Positions 18,298 through 27,088 of a stretch of 64,000 nucleotides of DNA are shown here, in pieces; position 1 is the first letter of the stretch; every line of letters begins with the position of its first letter. The notes beneath the pieces were generated by a model, which ran no database searches, was not told the DNA's origin, and saw nothing but the letters and a program-made list of their open reading frames with translations. Location: the NCBI RefSeq assembly GCF_021172165.1, contig NZ_CP089096.1, positions 248,001-312,000 on the forward strand, written 5' to 3'. Made by a program: the position numbers and the translations under genes. The stretch comes from Flavobacterium channae (GTDB taxonomy: Bacteria; Bacteroidota; Bacteroidia; Flavobacteriales; Flavobacteriaceae).

Positions 18298-19305
18298 ATG
18301 GAAGAAAGAAATAAGACTTTAGGCGAATTTATTATTGAACATCAAAATTCGTTTCAGTATTCAACAGGGGAATTATCACGTATTATCAACTCAATACGAT
18401 TAGCTGCTAAAGTAGTTAATTATAAGGTAAATAAGGCAGGATTAGTTGATATTGTTGGTGCTGCTGGAGAGCAAAACGTACAAGGTGAAGATCAGCAAAA
18501 ATTAGATGTTTATGCTAACGAAGTTTTTATTCAAACGTTAATTAATAGAGAAATTGTTTGTGGTATTGCTTCAGAAGAGAATGATGATTTTATAACAGTT
18601 GCTGGGTCAGATAATTCACACAACAATAAATATGTAGTTTTGATGGATCCTTTGGATGGATCTTCAAATATTGATGTAAATGTTTCAGTAGGAACGATTT
18701 TTTCAGTTTTCAGAAGAATTACACCAGTAGGAACTCCAGTAACTTTAGAAGATTTCTTGCAGCCGGGAATTAATCAAGTGGCGGCAGGTTATGTAATTTA
18801 TGGAACATCAACTATGTTGGTTTATACAACTGGTCACGGTGTAAACGGATTTACTTTAAATCCTGCAATTGGGACTTTCTATTTGTCGCATCCCAACATG
18901 AAATATTCGGAAGATGGAAAAATTTATTCGATTAACGAAGGGAATTATGTTCATTTCCCACAAGGTGTTAAAGACTACATCAAATATTGTCAGTTAGAAG
19001 AAGGCGACAGACCTTACACGTCAAGATATATCGGAAGTTTAGTTTCTGATTTTCATAGAAACATGATTAAAGGTGGAATTTACTTATATCCAACTAGTTC
19101 AAAGGCACCAAATGGGAAATTACGTTTGCTTTATGAATGTAATCCAATGGCGTTCATTGCTGAACAAGCAGGAGGAAAAGCTTCAGACGGTTTCAAAAGA
19201 ATTATGGAAATTCAACCAACAGAATTACACCAACGCGTTCCATTTTTCTGCGGAAGTAAAAACATGGTAGAAAAAGCAGAAGAGTTTATGGCGAAAGCGA
19301 AGTAA
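18298..19305 (+). CDS. fbp: Fructose-1,6-bisphosphatase class 1
   Basis: 335 aa from the chosen ATG, matching the usual length. The metal-binding and catalytic motif [19 protein letters not shown] at about residues 118-136 is diagnostic for the class 1 family. The C-terminal segment [15 protein letters not shown] carries the conserved Glu near the metal site. It removes the 1-phosphate of fructose 1,6-bisphosphate in gluconeogenesis, in the cytoplasm. A frame extension to a TTG at 18265 exists, but a near-consensus -7 box (GATATTTG, 18260-18267) overlaps that codon, which favours the ATG at 18298. A two-way terminator separates it from the opposing TerB-like gene. Confidence 0.95.
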   Translation: MEERNKTLGEFIIEHQNSFQYSTGELSRIINSIRLAAKVVNYKVNKAGLVDIVGAAGEQNVQGEDQQKLDVYANEVFIQTLINREIVCGIASEENDDFITVAGSDNSHNNKYVVLMDPLDGSSNIDVNVSVGTIFSVFRRITPVGTPVTLEDFLQPGINQVAAGYVIYGTSTMLVYTTGHGVNGFTLNPAIGTFYLSHPNMKYSEDGKIYSINEGNYVHFPQGVKDYIKYCQLEEGDRPYTSRYIGSLVSDFHRNMIKGGIYLYPTSSKAPNGKLRLLYECNPMAFIAEQAGGKASDGFKRIMEIQPTELHQRVPFFCGSKNMVEKAEEFMAKAK

Positions 19306-19328
19306 ATTATTCAAATCATAAAACTAAA

Positions 19329-19360
19329 AAAAGCACAAACTCGTTAGAATTTGTGCTTTT
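19329..19360. terminator. Bidirectional terminator between fbp and the TerB-like gene
   Basis: Perfect 11-bp inverted repeat AAAAGCACAAA / TTTGTGCTTTT around a 10-base loop. Because of the A/T ends it gives a T-run on both strands and serves two convergent genes. Confidence 0.85.
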
Positions 19361-19381
19361 ATATTTTAAAACAGTTTTTAA

Positions 19382-19813
19382 TTATCTGTTCATGTGTTGC
19401 ATTTCGTATGTGAATGTATCTAAATCAACATTCATTTCTACTAATTTTAATGCTTTGTCTACAATATAACCTACGTTTCCAGCAGTAAATCCTAAAGCTA
19501 AAGCAAAACGAGTTAGTAAATCTTGTTGTTTTTCTCCTAAAATATGATCTGCATAAACCATTCTTGCTAAATCATACAAACGCTCTAAACGGTGTGCATG
19601 CATTAATGGTGGATTTACAGGATATTTTAAAGGGTTTTCTAAAATTTCTTCGTATTCCGCTTGAGAAATTTCTAATTTGATAGCTAATTTATCTAAGAAT
19701 TGTTTTTCTTCTGAAGTGATAGTTCCGTCAGATAAAGCCACTCTTACAATTGCTGAAAAATGACCTTTATTTCTGTTTCTAAAACCGCTATCGAATAAAT
19801 CTGAAATTGACAT
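19382..19813 (-). CDS. TerB-like (tellurite resistance B domain) protein
   Basis: 143 aa, all-helical. The pattern FSAIVRVALSDGTITSEEKQFLDKLAIKLEIS is the TerB-type helix-loop-helix with acidic loop (SDGTITSEE), repeated later around LARMVYADHILGEKQQDLL. TerB domains bind metal ions and occur in many proteins not tied to tellurite. It is a lone gene with its own promoter; no other ter gene lies near it. The family call is good, but the biological role is open. Confidence 0.75.
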   Translation of the reverse strand: MSISDLFDSGFRNRNKGHFSAIVRVALSDGTITSEEKQFLDKLAIKLEISQAEYEEILENPLKYPVNPPLMHAHRLERLYDLARMVYADHILGEKQQDLLTRFALALGFTAGNVGYIVDKALKLVEMNVDLDTFTYEMQHMNR

Positions 19814-19835
19814 GTTGTTAGTTTTTTATTTAGAA

Positions 19836-19867
19836 CAAAATTACATAAAAAATCTATTTTTTTACAA
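19836..19867 (-). promoter_or_regulatory. Promoter for the TerB-like gene
   Basis: Reverse strand TTG at 19867-19865, 21-base spacer, TAATTTTG at 19843-19836 (exact -7 match). The leader to the ATG at 19813 would be about 18 bases. Confidence 0.6.
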
Positions 19868-19896
19868 CAAATTAAGAAGGTTTTGTGATGCAGAAT

Positions 19897-19928
19897 TTGG
19901 TAGCTTAAAAAAATAAATCGTAAGTTTG
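19897..19928 (+). promoter_or_regulatory. Promoter for the hupE-like operon
   Basis: TTG at 19897-19899, 21-base spacer and TAAGTTTG at 19921-19928 (exact -7 match). It predicts a start near 19933 and a leader of about 19 bases. It is arranged back to back with the TerB-like promoter. Confidence 0.6.
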
Positions 19929-19951
19929 AATTTCCCCAAAAATAAATTGTT

Positions 19952-20545
19952 ATGTCAGAATTTTGGATGTATTTTAATATTGGTCTAAAGCATGTATTAG
20001 ATATTAATGCATACGATCATGTTCTTTTTTTAATTGCTTTAATGGTGCCTTATGCCTTTAAAGATTGGAAAAATGTTTTTGTTTTAGTCTCGCTTTTTAC
20101 ACTTGGGCATACATTGGCTTTGTTGTTGTCAGTTTACGGAATTGTACAAATTCAAGCCAATTTAGTTGAGTTTTTAATTCCAATTACCATCTTAATTACA
20201 GCTATTTTTCATTTGTTTACCGCAGGTAAATCTTCAAAAAATGAAAGCATCACATTTGTGGCAATAGTCACTTTGTTTTTTGGAATTATTCACGGATTAG
20301 GATTTTCTAATTATTTCAAAGCTATTTTGCCAGGAAAAACTTCAGATAAGTTACTGCCTCTTTTAGAATTTGCATTAGGAATAGAAGCTGCTCAAATTAT
20401 AGTAGTTTTGATGGTATTAATCATTTCATACGTAGTACAAACTTTTTTCCGTTTTTCAAAAAGAGATTGGGCATTAGTTATGTCAGCATTTATAATTGGT
20501 GTAGTTTTGCCAATGATTATTGAAAGCGAAATTTGGAACAGATAA
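19952..20545 (+). CDS. HupE/UreJ family membrane protein
   Basis: 197 aa with about six hydrophobic segments. The N-terminal GLKHVLDINAYDHVLFLIAL and the FTLGHTLALLLS and GIIHGLGFSNYF segments keep the conserved histidines and acidic residues of HupE/UreJ proteins, which carry nickel or related metals. No urease or hydrogenase gene is present nearby, so nickel as substrate is only a family-based guess. First gene of an operon; its stop overlaps the next start by one base (TAATG). Confidence 0.82.
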   Translation: MSEFWMYFNIGLKHVLDINAYDHVLFLIALMVPYAFKDWKNVFVLVSLFTLGHTLALLLSVYGIVQIQANLVEFLIPITILITAIFHLFTAGKSSKNESITFVAIVTLFFGIIHGLGFSNYFKAILPGKTSDKLLPLLEFALGIEAAQIIVVLMVLIISYVVQTFFRFSKRDWALVMSAFIIGVVLPMIIESEIWNR

Positions 20546-20973
20546 TGAAGAAAGAAAAAAAAGAAAAATACGACAAAGCCTATTTGCGCATTGCCAAAGA
20601 GTGGGGAAATTTGTCATATTGTCAACGAAAAAAAGTTGGTGCAATTATTGTTAAAGGTAAAATGATAATTTCTGATGGCTACAACGGAACGCCTTCTGGT
20701 TTTGAAAATTGTTGTGAAGACGAAGATAATGTAACCAAATGGTATGTATTACACGCTGAAGCAAATGCTATTTTAAAAGTAGCGCGTTCTACGCAATCTT
20801 GTGAAGATGCAACATTATATATTACGCTTTCACCTTGTAAAGATTGTAGTAAATTAATTCATCAATCAGGAATTAAAAGAGTAGTATATCATCAAGAATA
20901 TAAAGATACTTCAGGTGTTGATTTCTTAAGAAAGGCAGGAGTTGAGGTAGAATTAATAGAAGATTTAGGTTAA
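20545..20973 (+). CDS. Deoxycytidylate (dCMP) deaminase
   Basis: 142 aa from the ATG that overlaps the upstream stop. The zinc site is complete: HAEANAIL (His and the proton-shuttle Glu) and SPCKDCSKLI (two Cys). The extra motif GYNGTPSGFENCCED and the N-terminal RIAKEWGNLSYCQRKKVGAIIV are typical of dCMP/ComEB-type deaminases rather than CDA or TadA. It makes dUMP for thymidylate synthesis. A longer TTG start at 20533 would run into the hupE-like coding region and is not favoured. Confidence 0.9.
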   Translation: MKKEKKEKYDKAYLRIAKEWGNLSYCQRKKVGAIIVKGKMIISDGYNGTPSGFENCCEDEDNVTKWYVLHAEANAILKVARSTQSCEDATLYITLSPCKDCSKLIHQSGIKRVVYHQEYKDTSGVDFLRKAGVEVELIEDLG

Positions 20974-20974
20974 A

Positions 20975-22543
20975 ATGAGAATGAACAAAGTATATTTTCC
21001 AATTGTACTCGCAGTAGCTGTTGCGGGCGGTTTGCTATTGGGAAGTAAACTCAATCCTTCTACTGAAAATACATTTCTTGGCAAAAATGCTAACAGAAAT
21101 AAACTAAACAAACTTATCGATTTTATTGAAAAAGAATATGTTGATAGTTTAAATACAGATTCTATTGTTGATCTAACCGTAAATGGAATTTTAGAAAAAT
21201 TAGATCCACATTCAGTTTACATTCCTAAAAAGGAATTAGCCGCTGTCGAACAAAGTATGCGTGGTGATTTTGTTGGTATTGGCGTTAATTTTTATATGTA
21301 CAACGATTCGGTTGCCATCATTAAACCTGTTCCAAACGGACCTTCAGAAAAAGCGGGTTTAAAAGCCGGAGATCGCATATTATTTGCGGATAAACTACAG
21401 CTATACAATAAAAAGTTAGAAACTGATACATTGTTTTCTATCCTAAAAGGTGAGCAAGGTTCTAACGTAAAATTGACCGTTTACAGAAAATCTGAAAAGA
21501 AAAAATTTGCTGTAAATGTTACACGTGATGTTATTCCAATAAAAAGTGTTGATGTAGCCCAAATGTTAGATAAAACTACGGGATATATCAAAATCAATCG
21601 TTTTGCTGAAAAAACTTATGAGGAATTCTTAGCTGGGTTAACCAAGTTGAAAAGTGAAGGAGCTAATCATATAATTGTCGATTTGCGAGACAATGGTGGC
21701 GGTTATTTGGATTCGGCTGAAAAAATTGCTGATGAATTCCTGAAAAACAAAGAATTAATCGTTAAAACCAAAAACAAAAAAGGAAATATAGATTCAACTC
21801 TTGCTACAGAGAAAGGAATTTTTGAAACTGGCAAAGTTTCAATTTTAATCAATGAAAATAGTGCTTCTGCCAGCGAAGTTTTGGCTGGTGCAATTCAGGA
21901 TAACGATAGAGGATTGATTTTTGGAAGACGTTCTTTTGGTAAAGGTTTGGTGCAACGCGAAATGCCTTTAGGTGATGGTTCCGCTGTTCGATTAACCGTA
22001 GCAAGATATTACACACCATCGGGTCGTTCTATTCAAAAACCTTATGAAGACAAAGGTGAAAATTACTTTAACGAGTTTGATAAAAGATTTGAAAGCGGCG
22101 AATTGTACGAAAAAGACAAAGTCAAAATTGCGGATAGCTTAAAATTCAAAACTAAAAAAGGAAGAATTGTATACGGTGGTGGTGGAATAATGCCGGATGT
22201 TTTTGTTCCGTATGAAGATGCGCACGGTTCGGAAGGATTGACAATGTTAATGCAATCTGGATTGGTGAATTATTTTGTTTTCGAACAATTGGATAAAAAC
22301 CGTAAAAAATTCGATGGAATTTCCAATGATGATTTAGAAATCGAAATCAAGAAAGGAAATTATTTTAATGATTTTAAAATATACATGGCAAAAGGAGGTT
22401 TGCTGTTTAATTTGGATACTCAAAAAGAAAAAGTATTATTCTATCTTCAAGCAGAATTTGTTCGTCAACTGTTTAACGAAAAAGCCTATTACCAATTGAT
22501 TTTAAAGAAAGACAATATGGTGAATAAAGTGTTGAGTAAGTAA
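20975..22543 (+). CDS. S41 family C-terminal processing peptidase (CtpA-like)
   Basis: 522 aa. N-terminal signal anchor (FPIVLAVAVAGGLLLGSKL), a PDZ domain at about 90-175 (MRGDFVGIGVNF ... GLKAGDRILF), then the S41 protease core at about 185-370. The Ser-Lys dyad is visible: the serine in NENSASASEVLAGAIQ and the lysine in RRSFGKGLVQ. It acts in the periplasm on substrate C-termini. It starts 1 base after the dCMP deaminase stop and ends 3 bases before the next gene, so co-transcription is near certain. Another ATG two codons downstream is an equally possible start. Confidence 0.92.
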   Translation: MRMNKVYFPIVLAVAVAGGLLLGSKLNPSTENTFLGKNANRNKLNKLIDFIEKEYVDSLNTDSIVDLTVNGILEKLDPHSVYIPKKELAAVEQSMRGDFVGIGVNFYMYNDSVAIIKPVPNGPSEKAGLKAGDRILFADKLQLYNKKLETDTLFSILKGEQGSNVKLTVYRKSEKKKFAVNVTRDVIPIKSVDVAQMLDKTTGYIKINRFAEKTYEEFLAGLTKLKSEGANHIIVDLRDNGGGYLDSAEKIADEFLKNKELIVKTKNKKGNIDSTLATEKGIFETGKVSILINENSASASEVLAGAIQDNDRGLIFGRRSFGKGLVQREMPLGDGSAVRLTVARYYTPSGRSIQKPYEDKGENYFNEFDKRFESGELYEKDKVKIADSLKFKTKKGRIVYGGGGIMPDVFVPYEDAHGSEGLTMLMQSGLVNYFVFEQLDKNRKKFDGISNDDLEIEIKKGNYFNDFKIYMAKGGLLFNLDTQKEKVLFYLQAEFVRQLFNEKAYYQLILKKDNMVNKVLSK

Positions 22544-22546
22544 AAT

Positions 22547-23578
22547 ATGAAATTAAGTTTAAAGAAAAGAACTAGTGTAAAACCTAAAAGAAAATCTGCG
22601 GGTATAAATTTGATGCCTTTTTTTGTTTGGGTTTCAATTTTTGCTTTAGTATTTACCCTTTTTATTGTTTACAAAATTACTGTAAGTGAAAGGAGGTTTT
22701 TTTCGATTAGTTTGATTGCATTATTAAGCGGTGTTCTTATTGAAAGTTATAGGATTTCAAAAGATTGGAAAATTGTATTTTTTAAATTTATTGGTGCTTA
22801 TGTTTTTAGTTTTATAGCTTTTTTACCAAAAAAAAATGAAGTAAACTACAGGATAGAATCACACATTGAATTTTGGCTTCAGACAATTGTTATTATTTAC
22901 GTAGTTATTTCTGCTGTATTTTATAAAGAAAAGATTGTGCAAAAGTTAACAGAAGGAATTACACTATTATTATCCTTGTCATTAATATATTGGGTTATAG
23001 ATTATGGATTTGTGAATATAGATTTTCTTATTGTTAAAATTCTTTTAATAATTGGATTGTTGTTCGCGATTTACTCAATTTTCCATTCTTTATCATATTT
23101 GACTCTGACTAGGACAAGTAGACTTGTTTTAAGTGTTTGGAGTTCAATAGTTGTTTTTGCATTTGCTTTAGATAATGTTTTTAGAGTTTTTACAAGTAAA
23201 AACATTGAAGATTCAGAATATTTTACTGAAGGACTTTATATAGGAATACAATATTTCCTGTTAGGAATTTCAGCTATTTATATTTTGCAAAATTATTTTT
23301 TCCTTACAGACTTATTGCCTAACAAAAACGGTAATTATAAGAAAGATTTATATCATGCAAAAAGTGCACATATTAAACGATTTTCAGACAGTCAAGTTTC
23401 AAGAAAAAGTTCTTTAATCTGCATTTTATATTGTAGTAGTCTGTATTTTTTTAATAGCTATTATGATTTATTGCCAAGACATACTATGATTTGGTTAGTT
23501 ATTTTTAGCTTTCCAATAATTGTTGGACTTTTTGATTATATGATGTCAAGAAGTAAGGTTGATTCTATTTCCCAATAG
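22547..23578 (+). CDS. Multi-pass membrane protein, function unknown
   Basis: 343 aa with a basic N-terminus (KLSLKKRTSVKPKRKS), which suggests a cytoplasmic start, and about eight to nine hydrophobic segments between residues 24 and 330. A polar loop at about 260-290 (NKNGNYKKDLYHAKSAHIKRFSDSQVS) is probably cytoplasmic. No transporter or enzyme motif recognised. It is coupled to the S41 protease gene (3-base gap), and its 3' end overlaps the opposing flavoprotein gene by 14 bases. A/T-rich codons and Phe/Ile content are in line with a membrane protein. Operon-specific function unknown. Confidence 0.75.
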   Translation: MKLSLKKRTSVKPKRKSAGINLMPFFVWVSIFALVFTLFIVYKITVSERRFFSISLIALLSGVLIESYRISKDWKIVFFKFIGAYVFSFIAFLPKKNEVNYRIESHIEFWLQTIVIIYVVISAVFYKEKIVQKLTEGITLLLSLSLIYWVIDYGFVNIDFLIVKILLIIGLLFAIYSIFHSLSYLTLTRTSRLVLSVWSSIVVFAFALDNVFRVFTSKNIEDSEYFTEGLYIGIQYFLLGISAIYILQNYFFLTDLLPNKNGNYKKDLYHAKSAHIKRFSDSQVSRKSSLICILYCSSLYFFNSYYDLLPRHTMIWLVIFSFPIIVGLFDYMMSRSKVDSISQ

Positions 23579-24173
23579 CATCATGCACCTGCACCGGATT
23601 TCCGTTATTCCACAACGTTAAAATATCCGTTGCTACTGAAGCTCCACTTCCAGCGGCAATGCTTAACTGACTTCTGTGTCCCGCTAAAACACCTGCTACG
23701 TAAATACCTTCGGTAACCAAATGGTCGGTATTTTTTAATTGAATTCTGTTTTTCTCTGGAGCTGCTTTTTGATGTGGGGTTACAAACGATTCTAATCCTT
23801 CAATGGTAAAAGGATTTCCAGAACCAATAGCAATTACAACAATTTTAGTTTGAAGCGAAGATTTGTTGGTAGTAATTGTGAAATTTCCAGCTTCTCCTAA
23901 AATGGAAATCACTTTTTCGCCATGAATTTGTTGTACGTGCGGATAAGATTGGGTTAAATGTTCCAAACTCTCTTCCAATAATTCACTTCCTAATTTTCCT
24001 GCGGGAATTCCGTATGCGTTATTAAAAATGGCATTTTGTAACGAAGAGGCTTTTTGGTGCGCCACAATTGCAATTTTTTTATCCATAGCAAAAGGTTTGT
24101 TTAGGGCTGAACCCAAAATCAAAGCACACGAAACGCCAGAAACACCAGCGCCAATAATTAAAACATCTAACAT
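23565..24173 (-). CDS. Reduced FAD-binding oxidoreductase (thioredoxin reductase-like, without NADPH domain)
   Basis: 202 aa. The N-terminal Rossmann motif is DVLIIGAGVSGVSCALILG; a second strand motif VVIAIGSGNPF and the C-terminal GIYVAGVLAGHRSQLSIAAGSGASVATDI complete the FAD fold of thioredoxin reductase-type proteins. True thioredoxin reductases have about 310-320 residues, an inserted NADPH domain and a CxxC; both are missing here. It could take electrons from a partner or be a flavin-binding regulator. The start overlaps the stop of the small membrane protein gene by one base (TAATG), so the two are coupled. Confidence 0.8.
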   Translation of the reverse strand: MLDVLIIGAGVSGVSCALILGSALNKPFAMDKKIAIVAHQKASSLQNAIFNNAYGIPAGKLGSELLEESLEHLTQSYPHVQQIHGEKVISILGEAGNFTITTNKSSLQTKIVVIAIGSGNPFTIEGLESFVTPHQKAAPEKNRIQLKNTDHLVTEGIYVAGVLAGHRSQLSIAAGSGASVATDILTLWNNGNPVQVHDAIGK

Positions 24174-24370
24174 TAGTTTTTTGTTTTTTCTTCAATCATT
24201 TTAGAAAGGCGCAATAATACTAATAATAAAATAGCGCAAATTCCAGAAACTACACCGATTATTGCAACAGTACTTTGTCCTTCAAACGGATTAGAATAAT
24301 CAATTTGAAAAAGGTTGAAAACGATTAAAGCTAATGAAATGGCTACTGCCACATAAGTGAAAATTTTCAT
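24173..24370 (-). CDS. Small membrane protein with two hydrophobic segments (65 aa)
   Basis: Two membrane helices at about residues 4-20 (FTYVAVAISLALIVFNLF) and 34-55 (VAIIGVVSGICAILLLVLL), with a short polar link (QIDYSNPFEGQS) and a basic end (RLSKMIEEKTKN). It sits between marC (12 bases) and the flavoprotein gene (1-base overlap), which supports it as real. No family is recognised; an association with the flavoprotein is inferred from coupling. Confidence 0.78.
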   Translation of the reverse strand: MKIFTYVAVAISLALIVFNLFQIDYSNPFEGQSTVAIIGVVSGICAILLLVLLRLSKMIEEKTKN

Positions 24371-24382
24371 TTTATAAAATTT

Positions 24383-24964
24383 CTAAATAAATAATCCTTT
24401 AACATTTGCAGCAAATAATTTCACTGCTATTGCAAGTAAAATAACACCAAAAACTTTTCGAATTACACCTAATCCGTTAGTTCCTAATAAGCGTTCAATT
24501 TTACCTGATGATTTTAAAACACCATAAACCACCACGACATTAATTACAATGGCAATTATTATGTTTATCTTATCATAAGCGGCGCGCAAGGAAAGAATCG
24601 TTGTCATTGTTCCTGCTCCGGCAATTAATGGAAATGCAATTGGAACAATGGAAGCCGTGCTTGGATTGTCTTCTTTATAAAGTCGGATTCCTAAAATCAT
24701 TTCCAAGGCAAGAAAAAACAATACAAAAGAACCAGCAACGGCAAACGAATTGGCATCAATACCAATTAATTTTAGAATTTCTTCACCTACAAATAGAAAA
24801 GCAATCATGATAATAGCTGCAACAATAGTCGCTTTTTCAGATTGAATATGCCCCATTTTACTACGTAAATCAACAATAATCGGAATGCTTCCTACTATAT
24901 CAATTACCGCAAAAAGAATCATACTTATGGTAAATACATCTTTCCAATTGATTCCTAATTCCAT
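24383..24964 (-). CDS. MarC family integral membrane protein
   Basis: 193 aa, six predicted membrane helices. Typical MarC features include FAVIDIVGSIPIIVDLRSK near the start, the middle SFVLFFLALEMILGIRLY, and AFPLIAGAGTMTTILSLRA (PLIAGPG-like motif). The family was once linked to multiple antibiotic resistance, but that link did not hold and the transport substrate is unknown. First gene of the three-gene operon with the 65-aa membrane protein and the flavoprotein. Confidence 0.88.
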   Translation of the reverse strand: MELGINWKDVFTISMILFAVIDIVGSIPIIVDLRSKMGHIQSEKATIVAAIIMIAFLFVGEEILKLIGIDANSFAVAGSFVLFFLALEMILGIRLYKEDNPSTASIVPIAFPLIAGAGTMTTILSLRAAYDKINIIIAIVINVVVVYGVLKSSGKIERLLGTNGLGVIRKVFGVILLAIAVKLFAANVKGLFI

Positions 24965-24983
24965 AAAACGCTCAATTTTTATG

Positions 24984-24991
24984 CAAATATA
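24984..24991 (-). promoter_or_regulatory. Candidate -7 element for the marC operon
   Basis: Reverse strand TATATTTG, an exact match, about 20 bases before the ATG at 24964. The -33 region has no TTG at 19-21 bases. Confidence 0.45.
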
Positions 24992-25136
24992 AGGATATTA
25001 AACGAAGTGCCTTTTTTATTTAACGATACATTATCATATGAAGTTCAATAGCAATGGCAATTTCAAAATTTCAAGTCAATTTCATAAATCAAATCAACTT
25101 CTAAATTCTAATTTCATAAATCTGATTTCAAAGTCG

Positions 25137-25144
25137 TATCTTTG
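25137..25144 (+). promoter_or_regulatory. Candidate -7 element for the DUF3109 gene
   Basis: TATCTTTG, an exact TAnnTTTG match, 18 bases before the ATG at 25163. It overlaps an alternative upstream TTG codon (25142), which argues for the ATG as true start. Confidence 0.5.
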
Positions 25145-25162
25145 CACTTTAAATTATACATC

Positions 25163-25729
25163 ATGTTTCAGTTAAATAAAACTATAGTTTCGGAAGAAAT
25201 CTTAGAGAAAGAGTTCGTTTGCAATTTATCGGCATGCCAAGGTGCTTGTTGTGTTGATGGAGATGCAGGTGCTCCCTTAGATGAAGAAGAAACTAGAATT
25301 TTAGCTGAAATTTTCCCTAAAGTAAAACCTTTTCTTCGTCCTGAAGGAATTAAAGCTATCGAAGAACAAGGAACTCATGTTGTTTCTGATTTTGGTGAAT
25401 TAGAAACACCACTTATCGATGGTAAAGATTGCGCTTACGTGATTTTTGATGGTAAAACAGCGCTTTGCGGTATTGAGCAAGCCTACAATCAAGGTGTTGT
25501 TGATTGGAAAAAACCAGTTTCTTGTCACTTATATCCTATTCGAATTAAAGAATATTCTGATTTTGCAGCGGTGAATTATCACAAGTGGCACATTTGTGAT
25601 GATGCATGTTCATTAGGTCAAGAATTAGGTGTTCCAGTTTATCAATTTGTGAAAGAAGCACTGGTTAGAAAATTCGGACAACAATGGTTTGACGAATTGG
25701 ATAAAGTAGCCAAAGAATTAAAAAAATAA
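25163..25729 (+). CDS. DUF3109 family protein, cysteine-rich
   Basis: 188 aa from the chosen ATG. The motif FVCNLSACQGACCVDGDAGAPL near residue 20 gives a C-x4-C-x3-CC cluster, with further cysteines in DGKDCAYVIF, KTALCGIEQA and KPVSCHLYPIR. This pattern fits DUF3109, a family related to CxxCxxCC (YkgJ-like) proteins that may bind zinc or an iron-sulphur cluster. It is a single gene between the marC operon (divergent) and nrdB. The 268 bases that follow hold only an A/T-rich palindrome at 25734-25754 and no clear gene. Confidence 0.82.
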   Translation: MFQLNKTIVSEEILEKEFVCNLSACQGACCVDGDAGAPLDEEETRILAEIFPKVKPFLRPEGIKAIEEQGTHVVSDFGELETPLIDGKDCAYVIFDGKTALCGIEQAYNQGVVDWKKPVSCHLYPIRIKEYSDFAAVNYHKWHICDDACSLGQELGVPVYQFVKEALVRKFGQQWFDELDKVAKELKK

Positions 25730-25997
25730 TCCTGATTTTTAAGTTTTAAAAATCGTTGTGAACGACTGGTTTTTCAGTTGCTAACAAGGTTTTAACTTTT
25801 GTTTTATGTTTTTTAATTAATTGTAAATCAATTAGTTGAAAAATATATATTATTTTACTGACAAATCTGAGCTTTGTTAAAAACTTAACTCAATTGTGAA
25901 TAAGTTTGCCTTTCATTTTTCATTTCAAATGACAAACTTTGTAATCCCCAAATAAATCAATTTAACCAATCATTAACATTTTTAAAATCAAATAGCT

Positions 25998-26975
25998 ATG
26001 TCTATAGTGGAACCTATTTTGCAAGAAAACAAAGATCGATTTGTAATATTTCCTATCAAACACCAAGATATTTGGGAATGGTACAAGAAACAAGAAGCGT
26101 GTATTTGGACAGCAGAAGAAATAGATTTGCACCAAGACTTGACTGATTGGAATAATAAACTAAACGATGATGAAAAATATTTCATCAAACATATTTTAGC
26201 GTTTTTTGCTGCATCTGACGGAATTGTAAACGAAAACTTAGCTGAAAACTTTGTAAACGAAGTACAATATCCTGAGGCTAAATTCTTTTATGGTTTCCAA
26301 ATCATGATGGAAAACATTCATAGCGAAACGTATTCGTTATTGATTGATACATATGTAAAAGACGAAGCAGAGAAAAACCAGTTGTTTCATGCAATTGAAG
26401 TATTCCCAGCCATCAAAGAAAAAGCACAATGGGCTTTAAAATGGATTGAGTCGGATTCTTTTGCAGAGCGTTTGATTGCGTTTGCAGCTGTTGAAGGAAT
26501 TTTCTTCTCTGGTTCTTTCTGTTCAATTTATTGGTTAAAAAAACGTGGTTTAATGCCAGGATTAACGTTTTCTAACGAATTAATTTCACGTGATGAAGGA
26601 ATGCACTGTGATTTTGCAGTTCATTTACACAGACATCATATTGTTAATAAAGTTTCTAAAGAAAGAATTACTGAAATTATTGTAGATGCTTTAAATATCG
26701 AAAGAAAATTCATCACGGAATCACTTCCGGTAAGTTTAATCGGTATGAATGCTACTTTAATGACGCAATATTTAGAATTCGTAACGGATAGATTGTTAGT
26801 AGAATTAGGTTGCGAAAGAGTTTACAATGCTTCTAATCCATTTGATTTTATGGATATGATTTCATTACAAGGAAAAACCAATTTCTTTGAAAAGCGTGTT
26901 GCAGAATATCAAAAAGCAGGAGTTATGAACTCTGATTCAGAATCGAGCAAAATTAGTTTCGACGCTGATTTCTAA
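25998..26975 (+). CDS. nrdB: Ribonucleoside-diphosphate reductase, beta (small) subunit, class I
   Basis: 325 aa. Ferritin-like di-metal protein: the carboxylate and His ligands show in [41 protein letters not shown] and [13 protein letters not shown]. The Tyr in HSETYSLL is at the radical position. The C-terminal tail ([10 protein letters not shown]) is the acidic peptide that docks on the alpha subunit. It supplies the radical for reduction of nucleotides. nrdA follows after 113 bases. A weak -7-like AAACTTTG lies at 25934-25941; no confident promoter is called. Confidence 0.95.
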   Translation: MSIVEPILQENKDRFVIFPIKHQDIWEWYKKQEACIWTAEEIDLHQDLTDWNNKLNDDEKYFIKHILAFFAASDGIVNENLAENFVNEVQYPEAKFFYGFQIMMENIHSETYSLLIDTYVKDEAEKNQLFHAIEVFPAIKEKAQWALKWIESDSFAERLIAFAAVEGIFFSGSFCSIYWLKKRGLMPGLTFSNELISRDEGMHCDFAVHLHRHHIVNKVSKERITEIIVDALNIERKFITESLPVSLIGMNATLMTQYLEFVTDRLLVELGCERVYNASNPFDFMDMISLQGKTNFFEKRVAEYQKAGVMNSDSESSKISFDADF

Positions 26976-27088
26976 AAATTAATAAAATATGGAGTGCTAT
27001 AAAATGTCGGGAGACTTGCACTTTTGTTCAATAAATACTAATCGAAAATAGGGAAGGGATTGTCTGTTTTCAAAAAACTAAAAAGCTT

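Noticed and set aside
19382..19813. Tellurite resistance operon
   Set aside because: Only a single TerB-like domain protein is present, with no TerC, TerD or related genes nearby.
19952..20545. Urease or hydrogenase accessory locus suggested by the HupE/UreJ protein
   Set aside because: No urease, hydrogenase or nickel-enzyme genes are in the window; the gene is in an operon with unrelated functions.
25734..25754. A/T palindrome GATTTTTAA...TTAAAAATC after the DUF3109 gene
   Set aside because: The stem has only two G-C pairs at most and no T-run, so I do not call it a terminator.
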